Below, one piece after another: positions 1-7,073 of a stretch of DNA of 9,374 nt. Every line of letters starts with the position of its first letter. The first letter of the stretch is position 1. The stretch is from contig CAZJDV010000091.1 in assembly GCA_964544865.1 (NCBI GenBank), forward strand, positions 1-9,374, given 5' to 3'. Both the position numbers and the translations under genes were made by a program. Under the pieces are notes generated by a model, which saw nothing but the letters and a program-made list of their open reading frames with translations, made no database searches and was not told where the DNA came from. This DNA is from CAZJDV01 sp964544865. Lineage in GTDB: Bacteria; Chloroflexota; Dehalococcoidia; Lucifugimonadales; CAJWER01.

Positions 1-323
1 TCGCCGCGATCGCCGAGTCCTACCACTGCGCCGTGGTGACCCACAACTTCCTGGGTCCGCTGCTCACGGCGGCCTCGGTGCAGCTCGACACCTGCATTCC
101 CAACTTCCTCACCCAGGAGTACTCGAAGGCCGACGAGTCCGAGGGCAACCGGATTTTCAAGACCGTGCTACGGCGCGAGGGAGGATACATCCCCGTGCCC
201 GAGGCCCCCGGCCTGGGAGTCGAGCTCGACGACGACCTCCTTGCCACCGCAGCCCGCGAGGTCCGCGACCTATCGAGCGCCGTCCCACTTCGACGGGACG
301 GCTCCTCGGCATATGGTGGCTAG
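1..323 (+). CDS. Enolase-superfamily sugar-acid dehydratase (galactonate/mannonate dehydratase-like), C-terminal fragment
   Basis: The 5' end lies outside the window; the reading frame is entered at base 3 and ends with TAG at 321-323, leaving 106 visible residues. The fragment matches the end of the mandelate racemase/muconate lactonizing enzyme barrel. It has a THNFLGP segment (His at residue 14 of the visible part), corresponding to the HCPLGP-type catalytic His segment of galactonate dehydratases. It also has a TQEYS segment (Glu 39), corresponding to the Glu that closes the active site. The C-terminal stretch around PVPEAPGLGVEL is typical of this family, where a Mg-dependent enzyme removes water from an acid sugar to give a 2-keto-3-deoxy acid. 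Family assignment is firm. The substrate is not determined, because the specificity loop and metal ligands are missing. The 141 bp between this gene and the next show no convincing terminator or promoter. Confidence 0.85.
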   Translation, partial: AAIAESYHCAVVTHNFLGPLLTAASVQLDTCIPNFLTQEYSKADESEGNRIFKTVLRREGGYIPVPEAPGLGVELDDDLLATAAREVRDLSSAVPLRRDGSSAYGG

Positions 324-464
324 GGCAGGCCGGCTGACCGCAGAAATTGTGGAGAGCACAGAGGTTAAAGACAGGAAAAGTTTTAGTCCCGGGAGCTATG
401 TGATCTCCGCGTTCTTTGCGGTGAATCTTGCCCCGGGCTTCTAAGACGACAAGAGGAGACGAAA

Positions 465-1448
465 ATGGAGTATGTGAATTTCGGGAGTGCGGGCGTGAAG
501 GTGTCGCCCATCGCCCTGGGACTGGGATTCAGAGGCCAGGGATCGGCGGAAGAGGCCCAACGGGTAATCGAGCACGCAATCGACTCCGGGATAAACCTGA
601 TCGACTGCGCCAACGTCTACGGCCTCGGAGACGACCTGCGGGTCCGAGGTTCTTCGGAACAGGTCCTGGCGCGCGTGCTGAAGACGAAGAGGAACGACGT
701 CGTGCTCACGTCGAAGGTGCACAGCGAAATGGGAGACGGTCCCAACGATCGAGGGAGCTCGCGCTACCACATCATGCGCCAGGTCGAGAACTCGCTGGTC
801 CGCCTCGGGACGGACCACATAGACGTGTATTTGCTCCACGGTTACGACACCGAGACGCCGCTTGAGGAGACACTGCGCGCGCTGGACGATCTGGTGTCAC
901 AGGGCAAGGTCTTGTATGTGGGCTGCTGTAACTTCGAAGCCTGGCAGGTGTGCAAGGCGCTGTGGACACAGGACCTGCTCAACGCGGACGGACTCATCTG
1001 CGTCCAGAACCCTTACAACCTGCTAAAACGCGACCTGGAAGGCGAGATGTTCAGCCTGCTCGGCGACCAGGGCCTCGGAGCAATGGCGTATAGTCCACTG
1101 GCCGTCGGCCTGCTCAGTGGCGGGTACGCCCCCGGCGCGCCGCCGCCGCCGAACTCGCCCTGGGGCGGAGGCAAGCGGGAGGGAGCGCTGGCCTCCGTCC
1201 TGTCGCCGAGGGTCATGGCGGTCGTCGACGCGGTACGCGACGTGGCCCGGGAGCGCGGCAAGACCATGGTCGAGGTGGCCATGAACTGGGTCCTGTCGCA
1301 CCCGGAGATCACCGTGGCGATCTCGGGCAGCGACACCATCAACCAGATCGACGACAATCTGGGCGCCCTAGGCTGGCAGCTCAGCGCGGAGGAGATCGAG
1401 ACGCTGGATCAGGTGTCGAGCGGGTTGGAGTTGGCCGAGGAACTCTGA
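465..1448 (+). CDS. Aldo/keto reductase, 327 aa
   Basis: This is a complete NAD(P)H-dependent aldo/keto reductase with a TIM-barrel fold, expected in the cytoplasm. The catalytic tetrad is visible: Asp47 and Tyr52 in the segment IDCANVYG, Lys84 in LTSKV, and His125 in VYLLHGYD. Later cofactor-binding landmarks are QNPYN (181-185), AYSPLAVGLLSG (208-219) and the C-terminal AISGSDTINQIDDNLGA (285-301), typical of the family. A Pro/Gly-rich stretch at about 222-238 lies in the variable loop. The ATG at 465 is supported by GAGGAG at 453-458, six bases upstream. The stop is TGA, which shows that TGA is read as stop in this genome. Following an enolase-type dehydratase on the same strand, it may act on sugar-derived carbonyls, but the substrate cannot be read from sequence. 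It converges on the permease array, with 52 bp between the two stop codons. Confidence 0.93.
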   Translation: MEYVNFGSAGVKVSPIALGLGFRGQGSAEEAQRVIEHAIDSGINLIDCANVYGLGDDLRVRGSSEQVLARVLKTKRNDVVLTSKVHSEMGDGPNDRGSSRYHIMRQVENSLVRLGTDHIDVYLLHGYDTETPLEETLRALDDLVSQGKVLYVGCCNFEAWQVCKALWTQDLLNADGLICVQNPYNLLKRDLEGEMFSLLGDQGLGAMAYSPLAVGLLSGGYAPGAPPPPNSPWGGGKREGALASVLSPRVMAVVDAVRDVARERGKTMVEVAMNWVLSHPEITVAISGSDTINQIDDNLGALGWQLSAEEIETLDQVSSGLELAEEL

Positions 1449-1500
1449 CCTGGCCCGCCGCGCGCGCTCAGGAAGCAACGAAGACGCGCCTGGAGGTCCG

Positions 1501-2568
1501 CTACCGATTCGTCAGCTTGATGCGTGGGTCGACTACCGCCAGAAGCAGGTCCGAGACCAGAGTGCCGATGACGGTCAGAATCCCCAGCATGAGTATAATA
1601 AAGCCGGCGGTGTTGGTGTCTTCCGTCCGGATCGCGATCAACAGCACGGGGCCGAGGGTTGGGAGGCTCAGCACTATGGACACGATAACGCTGCCGCTGA
1701 CCAGCGACGGCAGCAGGTAGCCTACGGTACTTATGAGGGGGTTGATCGCGACCCGAACCGGATACTTCAGGACGAGCCGCCACGGAATCGCTCCCCTGGC
1801 CCTGGCTGTGATCACGTAGGGCTTGCCTAGCTCGTCCAGCAGGTTGTTGCGCATGATGCGTATGAGGCTGGCGGTCCCCGAGGTGCCCAGCACCACCGCT
1901 GGTATCCACAGGTGCGTCAGCAGGTCATATGCCTTCGCCAGACTCCAAGGCACATTCATGTAGTCCGCGGAAAAGAGGCCGCCCACGCTCTGTTCGAAGT
2001 AGGCGAAGGCCACGTACATGAGCACCAGCCCCAGCAGGAAGTCGGGCACCGCAAGGCCGGTGAATCCCAGAAGAGTGAATGTATAGTCCCCGATTGAGTG
2101 CTGCCGCACCGCGGAGTAGATGCCCACCGGTATGGCAAACGTCCATGTCACCAGGACCGTAAAGCCGGTGAGGGCGACAGTCAGCCACAGCCTGTCGCCG
2201 ATGATTTGCTTGATCGAGCCTCTATATCCTGCCGCGGATCCCCCGGCCCCTGAGGCTGTGGAGAACCCTAGGTCTCCGTGCAGCAGGCGCCAGATCCATT
2301 TGGAATACCGCACGTATGCGGGCTGTTTCAGGCCCAGGTAGTCGCGAAGGTACTCGACGAACTCCTCGTTCCCGACGTGGCCGTGGACGCCGCCTCCCGC
2401 CATCAGCTCATCCATTACCCTGTCGGCGGCGTCGCCCTGCGGCAACTCGATTATGACGAAGGCCAGCACCGAGATTGCCCAGACTGTGAATACCGCCAGT
2501 AACATGCGACGGGCGATGTAAGCTAACGTGGCGCGATCCTCCTTATCCTCGCCATCATACCACGCCAC
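1501..2568 (-). CDS. perm1: DppB/OppB-type ABC transporter permease with non-standard or displaced start
   Basis: Last gene of the array, ending with TAG at 1501-1503. It is a binding-protein-dependent transport permease: TM1 (VFTVWAISVLAFVIIEL), a long extracytoplasmic loop, then a five-helix core. The core includes GLAVPDFLLGLVLMY, the coupling loop YVITARARG, and NPLISTVGYLLP. The loop holds a Gly/Ser/Ala-rich stretch (TASGAGGSAAGYRGS) not found in its paralogs. The start is unclear. At the position where paralogs have ATG, this gene has ACG (2527-2529), although AAGGAGG (2538-2544) sits eight bases upstream; starting there gives 342 aa. The coordinates given here use GTG at 2568, the nearest upstream legal start with a Shine-Dalgarno-like GGAG (2574-2577), which adds 13 acidic residues. 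TTG at 2622 has no visible ribosome binding site. ATG at 2505 would remove the conserved LAYIARR. The family call is certain; the start is not. Confidence 0.88.
   Translation of the reverse strand: MAWYDGEDKEDRATLAYIARRMLLAVFTVWAISVLAFVIIELPQGDAADRVMDELMAGGGVHGHVGNEEFVEYLRDYLGLKQPAYVRYSKWIWRLLHGDLGFSTASGAGGSAAGYRGSIKQIIGDRLWLTVALTGFTVLVTWTFAIPVGIYSAVRQHSIGDYTFTLLGFTGLAVPDFLLGLVLMYVAFAYFEQSVGGLFSADYMNVPWSLAKAYDLLTHLWIPAVVLGTSGTASLIRIMRNNLLDELGKPYVITARARGAIPWRLVLKYPVRVAINPLISTVGYLLPSLVSGSVIVSIVLSLPTLGPVLLIAIRTEDTNTAGFIILMLGILTVIGTLVSDLLLAVVDPRIKLTNR
2538..2544 (-). promoter_or_regulatory. Strong Shine-Dalgarno AAGGAGG before the ACG codon of perm1
   Basis: On the minus strand the sequence reads AAGGAGG, eight bases, then ACG and the codons for LAYIARR. 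Perm4 has AGGAGG seven bases before its ATG, at the matching place. The site therefore marks where perm1 initiation was, or still is, although the start codon is changed. Confidence 0.7.
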
Positions 2569-2637
2569 GGTCACTCCAGGCCGGGCTGTGCTGTTTTTCT
2601 CATCCCGTTGGACAGGACTCAAAGGGCAAAAGCGCCA

Positions 2638-3657
2638 CTATCGGCCCGTGTACTTGATCCGCGGGTCCACCACAGCCAGCAGTATGTCGGAGATCAACGT
2701 GCCGATGACGGTCAGCACGCCCAGCATCAGGATGATGAATCCGGCCAGATAGATGTCTTCCTGGACGATTGAGTCCAAGAGGACCGGTCCCAGGGTTGGC
2801 AGGCTCAGCACCACCGAGACGATGACGCTGCCACTGACCAGGGCGGGCAATAGATACCCGACGGTACTTATGAGGGGATTGATCGCTACCCGTACCGGAT
2901 ACTTGACGATGAGCCTCCACGAGATCGCTCCCTTGGCCCTCGCCGTCGCGACATAGGGCTTGCCCAGCTCGTCGAGAAGGTTGTTGCGCATGATCCGGAT
3001 CAGGCTCGCGGTGCCCGAGGTCCCGAGCACGATCGCGGGTATCCACAGGTGTTTGAACAGGTCCCATACCTTGGCAAGCGACCATGAGGAGTCCTGGAAG
3101 TCGCCAGAGAACAGGCCTCCCACGGCCTGGTCGAAATAGGCGAACGCGACGTACATCAGCACCAGCCCGAGCAGGAAGTCCGGCACGGCAAGGCCGCTAA
3201 AGCCCAGGAGCGTGAAGGCATAGTCGCCGATGGAGTGCTGGCGAACCGCCGAGTAGATTCCGACCGGAATTGCGAACGTCCAAGTCACCATGGCTGTGAA
3301 GCCGGTGAGAGCGATGGTGAGCCATATCCGGTCGCCAATGATCTCCTTGACGGTGCGCTCCACGGCGAACGAGCTGCAGAAGAATTGAAAAGACAATCCA
3401 AAGTCGCCCTGGAGCAGGTTCCACATCCATTTGGCGTAGCGGATGTGCATAGGCTCGTCCAGCCCCAGATAGCTCCGCAGGGCTTGGGCCACGTCGGAGT
3501 TGACGCTGGTTTCCGAAAATCCCTGTCCGCTCAGATTCTCCATGTGCCGGTCGACGGTGTCGCCCTCGGGAAGCTGGATTATGAAGAAGGACAGGATGGA
3601 GATCATGAATGTCGTGAACACAGCCATCAAGAGGCGTCTTACGATATATGCGATCAT
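2638..3657 (-). CDS. perm2: DppB/OppB-type ABC transporter permease, 339 aa
   Basis: Inner-membrane permease of the peptide/nickel/oligosaccharide ABC family. The B-type N-terminus (MIAYIVRRLLMAVFTTF) runs into TM1 (about 9-29). The extracytoplasmic loop spans about 31-107. The transmembrane core follows, with TM2 near 111-138, GLAVPDFLLGLVLMY in TM3, the coupling loop YVATARAKG, NPLISTVGYLLPALVSG in TM5, and the end VDPRIKYTGR. ATG at 3657 is preceded by GAGGGG with about eight bases between; paralogs start at the same point. The loop contains FQFFCSSF with a single Cys (C94), not shared by the other copies. It is closest to perm1: both share GAI.WRL and NPLISTVG, where the other copies have NPLVST. 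The substrate is unknown; this family carries peptides, opines, nickel and, in many bacteria, oligosaccharides. Confidence 0.94.
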   Translation of the reverse strand: MIAYIVRRLLMAVFTTFMISILSFFIIQLPEGDTVDRHMENLSGQGFSETSVNSDVAQALRSYLGLDEPMHIRYAKWMWNLLQGDFGLSFQFFCSSFAVERTVKEIIGDRIWLTIALTGFTAMVTWTFAIPVGIYSAVRQHSIGDYAFTLLGFSGLAVPDFLLGLVLMYVAFAYFDQAVGGLFSGDFQDSSWSLAKVWDLFKHLWIPAIVLGTSGTASLIRIMRNNLLDELGKPYVATARAKGAISWRLIVKYPVRVAINPLISTVGYLLPALVSGSVIVSVVLSLPTLGPVLLDSIVQEDIYLAGFIILMLGVLTVIGTLISDILLAVVDPRIKYTGR

Positions 3658-3742
3658 ATTGTCATCCCCTCACACTTGAAACATTTCCGGCCGCCGCCGC
3701 CGCCCTGAACACCTTGTCCTCTACCGCGCACCATACACCCCG

Positions 3743-4762
3743 CTACCTGATCAGTCTGATGCGCGGGTCGACCACCGCCAGTAGTATATCCGAGAGCAGC
3801 GTTCCCAGAATCGTCAGAACCCCCAGCATCAAAACGATGAACCCCGCGAGCTGGACGGCCTGTACCAGGAGGGCCTCAAGGAGCACCGGCCCCGGAGTGG
3901 GCAGGCTCAAAACGACTGAGACGATGACGCTGCCGCTGCCGCTCACCAGAGCGGGCAGGAGGTAGCCGACCGTGCTCACCAGGGGGTTGGTGGCCACCCT
4001 GACCGGGTATTTGAGGACGAGCCTCACGGCCGAAACACCCTTGGCCCGGGCGGTGACGACGTAAGGCTTGCCCAGCTCGTCAAGCAGGTTGTTGCGCATG
4101 ACTCGGATGAGGCCAGCCGTCCCGGAGGTGCCCAAGACGATGGCCGGAATCCACAGATGTTTGTAACAAGTCCCACATCCTGTCGACGTCCCACGGCGCT
4201 TCCTGGAAGTCCGCAGAGAACAGCCCTCCGACGCTCATGTTGAGGTATGCGAAGGCCAGGTACATCAGCACCAGTCCGAGCAGGAAATCCGGCACGGCAA
4301 GGCCGGAGAAACCCAGAAAAGTGAAGACATAGTCTCCCACGGAGTGCTGTCGCACGGCAGAGTAGATGCCGATGGGGATGGCGAAGGTCCATGTGAAGAT
4401 CACGGTGAACCCGGTGAGGGCGACGGTCGTCCAGATTCGGTCCCCGACCACCTCCTTGACAGGCTTCTCGCTTTGGTCCACGTCCCCCAGATCTCGAACG
4501 AGCGCCCGAGATCGCCATGGGTCATGTTCCACATCCACCGGGCATACCGTACGTGCATCGGTTTATCCAGGCCCGGATAGTGACTCAACTCTGCCGCCAT
4601 CTCAGGGCGGAACGCAGACGCGACCGAATTGCCCATCATTCAGTCGATCAGCTTGGTGGCTGCGTCTCCCTCCGGCAACTGGATTGTCACGAAGGCCAGT
4701 ACGGTTATTATCCAGGTTGTGAACACGGCCAGCAGAAGGCGTCGCGCAATGTAAGCCAGCAT
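3743..4762 (-). pseudogene. perm3: DppB/OppB-type permease broken by one stop and two frameshifts
   Basis: The start is intact: ATG at 4762 with AGGAGG upstream, giving MLAYIARRLLLAVFTTW, and TM1 is normal. After 40 codons there is an in-frame TGA (4640-4642), and the same frame goes on with MMGNSVASAF through WMWNMTHGDLG. The frame is lost in a run of five C on the plus strand (4484-4488). One more base there would restore an IWGDVDQSEKPVKEV reading matching the paralogs. The middle part then runs in the shifted frame up to about 4164. There an extra T on the plus strand (TTTGTAAC, where perm2 has TTTGAAC) returns it to the first frame for WIP..VLGTSGTAGLIR. The end, from coupling loop YVVTARAKG to the TAG at 3743-3745, is well preserved. 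Other changes are a doubled Gly-Ser in TM5 and TPGPVLL for TLGPVLL. Repaired, it would encode about 339 residues. Damage looks recent, or partly due to sequencing errors. Confidence 0.88.
3931..3942. repeat. Tandem hexamer duplication TGCCGC x2 inside perm3
   Basis: The plus strand reads TGCCGC twice, where perm1, perm2, perm4 and perm5 have one copy. It adds an in-frame Gly-Ser, so the minus-strand product reads LVSGSGSVIV instead of LVSGSVIV, in the fifth membrane segment. It looks like a replication-slippage event. Confidence 0.75.
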
Positions 4763-4799
4763 GGCCGCCAGACCTCCTAGTCAGCCGCTCTTGCGGTGT

Positions 4800-5798
4800 C
4801 TATCGATTCGTGAGCTTGATGCGTGGGTCCACCACCGCCAGCAGTATGTCCGAGATCAAAGTACCGATAACCGTAAGCATTCCTAGCATGAGTATTATGA
4901 ACCCGGCGAGCTGCGTGTCTTCTTGCATGATCGCGAGCAGGAGCACCGGTCCCAGCGTGGGTAGACTGAGCACCACGGAGACGATGACGCTGCCGCTGAC
5001 AAGAGACGGCAACAGATACCCTGCGGTGCTGACCAAGGGGTTGATAGCCACCCTTACCGGGTACTTGATTATGAGCCTTGCGGGGGACACCCCCTTGGCC
5101 CTGGCCGTTACAACATAGGGTTTCGCCAGCTCGTCCAGGAGATTGTTTCGCATTATTCGGATCAGGCTTGCGGTCCCGGAGGTGCCCAGGACCAGGGCGG
5201 GTATCCACAGGTGGTTGAGCAGGTCTATCGATTTGCCAAGGCTCCATGACCGGTTGATGTAGTCAGCGGAGAAAAGTCCGCCAACACTCTGGTCGAAGTA
5301 GGCGTACGCCACGTACATGAGCACCAGTCCCAGCAGGAAGTCAGGTACCGCAAGCCCGGTGAACCCCAGGAATGTGAACGCGTAATCGCCGACCGAGTGC
5401 TGCCGGACGGCGGAGTATATCCCAACCGGTATCGCGAACGTCCATGTGACAAGTATGGTGAAGCCGGTAAGCGCCACTGTTAGCCAGAGCCGGTCGCCGA
5501 TCACGCGCTTGACGGCCTGCTGGTGGTCCCAATCGATGATGGATAGGCCGAGGTCCCCGTGCATGATGTTCCACATCCACATGCCGTATCGCTCGTACAT
5601 CGGCTTGCCCAGACCAAGGTACTCGCGAATCGCGTCCACGAGGTCAGGGTCGTAGCGGACCCCGCGCTCCATTAGCTGGGCGATGGTCCGGTCAGCGGAA
5701 TCCCCCGCCGGAAGCTGGATTATGACGAAGGTCAGCATCGTTATGATCCAGACCGTAAACGCCGCAAGCAGGAGTCGGCGCGCGATATAGGTCAGCAT
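4800..5798 (-). CDS. perm4: DppB/OppB-type ABC transporter permease, 332 aa
   Basis: Complete inner-membrane permease. ATG at 5798 has AGGAGG seven bases upstream, the clearest ribosome binding site in the array. Visible parts: TM1 about 9-29 (LLLAAFTVWIITMLTFVIIQL), extracytoplasmic loop about 31-100, TM2 about 104-131, TM3 about 139-168 with GLAVPDFLLGLVLMY, TM4 about 195-215, and the cytoplasmic coupling (EAA-like) loop with YVVTARAKGVS near 228-238. TM5 follows with NPLVSTAGYLLPSLVSG, then TM6 and VDPRIKLTNR at the end. The loop is rich in charged residues (MERGVRYDPDLVDAIREYLG) and unlike that of perm5, although the two proteins align without gaps. The 51-bp gap from perm5 shows no terminator, so co-transcription is likely. 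The substrate is not known. Confidence 0.95.
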   Translation of the reverse strand: MLTYIARRLLLAAFTVWIITMLTFVIIQLPAGDSADRTIAQLMERGVRYDPDLVDAIREYLGLGKPMYERYGMWMWNIMHGDLGLSIIDWDHQQAVKRVIGDRLWLTVALTGFTILVTWTFAIPVGIYSAVRQHSVGDYAFTFLGFTGLAVPDFLLGLVLMYVAYAYFDQSVGGLFSADYINRSWSLGKSIDLLNHLWIPALVLGTSGTASLIRIMRNNLLDELAKPYVVTARAKGVSPARLIIKYPVRVAINPLVSTAGYLLPSLVSGSVIVSVVLSLPTLGPVLLLAIMQEDTQLAGFIILMLGMLTVIGTLISDILLAVVDPRIKLTNR

Positions 5799-5849
5799 GG
5801 CCGGACCTCCTGGTTCACCCGCCCTACTACGACCGGCTTGCCTGTGTGT

Positions 5850-6848
5850 CTACCGGCCCGTTAGTCTGATCCGCGGGTCCACCACCGCAAGCAGTATATC
5901 CGAGATAAGGGTCCCTATGACGGTGAGCACCCCCAGCATCAGCACTATGAATCCGGCCACGTAGATGTCCTCTATCAAGATCGCGTCGAGGAGCACCGGA
6001 CCTATCGTCGGGAGACTCAAGACCACGGAGACGATGACGCTGCCACTAACGAGAGCCGGAAGCAGGTAGCCGACGGTGCTCACCAGGGGATTGATCGCCA
6101 CCCTTACCGGGTACTTCAGGATGAGTCCCCAGCGAGACATTCCCTTGGCCGCCGCCGTGACGACATAGGGCCGGCTCAGCTCGTCCAGCAGGTTGTTGCG
6201 CATGATACGGATGAGGCTGGCCGTTCCGGAGGTGCCCAGGACGAGGGCGGGAATCCAGAGGTGCGTGAACAGGTCGTAGACCTTGGCAATGTTCCACGGC
6301 GCGTTTGAATAATCGGCGGAGAAGAGCCCGCCCACGCTTTGGTCGAGGTAGGCGAACGCCAGGTACATCAGGACCAGGCCCAGCAGGAAATCGGGCACGG
6401 CGAGGCCGCTAAAGCCCACGAAGGTGAATACGTAGTCCCCCACGGAGTTCTGCCTGACCGCCGAGTAAATCCCGATAGGTATGGCGAGGGACCACGTCAC
6501 CAGTATCGTGAAGCCCGTCAGGACGATTGTCATCCACAGTCTGTTGCCGATGACGTCCTTGGCGGGCCTCAGCGTGTCCCATGTCACGAAACTGATTCCC
6601 ATGTCGCCCTGGGCCAGGTTCCACATCCACTTGGCGTAGCGGACGTGCTTCGGATCGTCGAGACCGAAGTGTGCCGAAAGGTCCCCCATCGCCTCGACGT
6701 CGAATAGGTTGCCCCAGGTGGTCTGGTAGTCGAACCACTTCTGAAGTTTGTCCCCGGGCGGCAACTCGATGACGATGAAGGCGAAAACCGAGATGACCCA
6801 TACTGTGAATACGGCCATCAGGATACGCCTGGCGATGTAGGCCAGCAT
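5850..6848 (-). CDS. perm5: DppB/OppB-type ABC transporter permease, 332 aa, first gene of the array
   Basis: First gene of the probable operon, about 90 bases from the predicted promoter at 6942-6970. ATG at 6848 follows GGAG with eight bases between. Topology by eye: TM1 9-29, loop 31-100 (carrying WFDYQTTWGNLFDVEAMG, unlike its paralogs), TM2 104-131, TM3 139-168, TM4 195-215, TM5 255-287, TM6 297-324. The coupling loop reads YVVTAAAKGMS: Ala233 replaces the Arg found there in all four other copies (TARAKG or TARARG). This loop meets the ATPase in the family, so the change could affect pairing. The N-terminus and the GD after TM1 mark it as B-type, not C-type. The usual C-type partner, ATPases and binding protein are not in the window. 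Confidence 0.95.
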   Translation of the reverse strand: MLAYIARRILMAVFTVWVISVFAFIVIELPPGDKLQKWFDYQTTWGNLFDVEAMGDLSAHFGLDDPKHVRYAKWMWNLAQGDMGISFVTWDTLRPAKDVIGNRLWMTIVLTGFTILVTWSLAIPIGIYSAVRQNSVGDYVFTFVGFSGLAVPDFLLGLVLMYLAFAYLDQSVGGLFSADYSNAPWNIAKVYDLFTHLWIPALVLGTSGTASLIRIMRNNLLDELSRPYVVTAAAKGMSRWGLILKYPVRVAINPLVSTVGYLLPALVSGSVIVSVVLSLPTIGPVLLDAILIEDIYVAGFIVLMLGVLTVIGTLISDILLAVVDPRIRLTGR

Positions 6849-6941
6849 GAATCTAGCTCCAACCCCGCAGTGTCGGCGCCGACCACACCTCTCGCGGACT
6901 GCGATCCGTGCCTGGCCGACTCGGCGCTCGGATACGCCGAC

Positions 6942-6970
6942 ATTATTACACCCGGGTTGGTCAGCGTCAA
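6942..6970 (-). promoter_or_regulatory. Sigma70-type promoter for the permease array
   Basis: On the minus strand TTGACG (6965-6970; 5 of 6 to the -35 consensus) is followed by a 17-base spacer and AATAAT (6942-6947; 5 of 6 to the -10 consensus). A TGT directly before the -10 forms an extended -10. Transcription would begin near 6935, leaving a leader of roughly 87 bases before perm5. This is the best promoter match I see in the window, and its place upstream of the first permease fits one long transcript. No operator is evident beside it. Confidence 0.65.
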
Positions 6971-7062
6971 TCGAATACGAGTCCCAAATGGCCCTGGATA
7001 TCGTAGGTGGTTGAGACAGCTTGCGAATTGCAGCAAAGCTGCTGTCGCTGCGAGCGATCTGG

Positions 7063-7071
7063 TGCTACACT
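7063..7071 (+). promoter_or_regulatory. Possible extended -10 element for the membrane protein gene
   Basis: TGCTACACT (TGn plus TACACT, 4 of 6 to TATAAT) lies about 60 bases before the start at 7132, with no good -35. Alternative -10-like hexamers TATAGT occur in both copies of the adjacent 21-bp repeat (7078-7083 and 7099-7104), also without a good -35. The choice among them is open. Confidence 0.25.
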
Positions 7072-7073
7072 TG

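Larger units (their letters stand above)
1501..6848 (-). repeat. Tandem array of five paralogous DppB/OppB-type permease genes
   Basis: Five head-to-tail copies of the same roughly 1-kb gene family lie on the minus strand: 5850-6848, 4800-5798, 3743-4762 (broken), 2638-3657 and 1501 to about 2529/2568. Gaps between copies are 51, 37, 85 and about 70-108 bp, consistent with one transcription unit. Coding DNA for the C-terminal half is clearly similar between copies, but differs mainly at third codon positions. The duplications are therefore not very recent, and the copies have been under selection. Counting by eye, perm4 and perm5 agree at 67 of their last 80 residues but at only 22 of 70 in the loop at residues 31-100. 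No DppC, DppD/F or substrate-binding protein gene is inside or directly beside the array. Confidence 0.95.

Noticed and set aside
1447..1498. Possible two-way terminator between the aldo/keto reductase and perm1
   Set aside because: Only GACCT/AGGTC and short GC stretches pair, with a long loop and no T-run on either strand. The pairing is too weak to call.
3235..3708. Plus-strand open frame of 157 codons opposite perm2
   Set aside because: It is the antisense of a strongly conserved permease gene. The product has no motif or ribosome binding site, and similar antisense frames occur opposite the other copies, as expected from shared GC-rich codons.
4640..4642. TGA in perm3 as a selenocysteine or tryptophan codon
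   Set aside because: TGA is the real stop of the aldo/keto reductase, Trp is written TGG throughout, no paralog has Sec or Cys there, and the gene also carries two frameshifts.
1501..6848. CRISPR array or insertion-sequence explanation for the repeated segments
   Set aside because: The repeats are whole diverged genes with conserved reading frames. There are no short identical repeats with spacers, no transposase, no terminal inverted repeats and no target-site duplications.
7030..7042. Short dyad GCAGC-AAA-GCTGC in the divergent intergenic region
   Set aside because: Five-bp arms are too short to separate from chance in GC-rich DNA, and no second copy is nearby.
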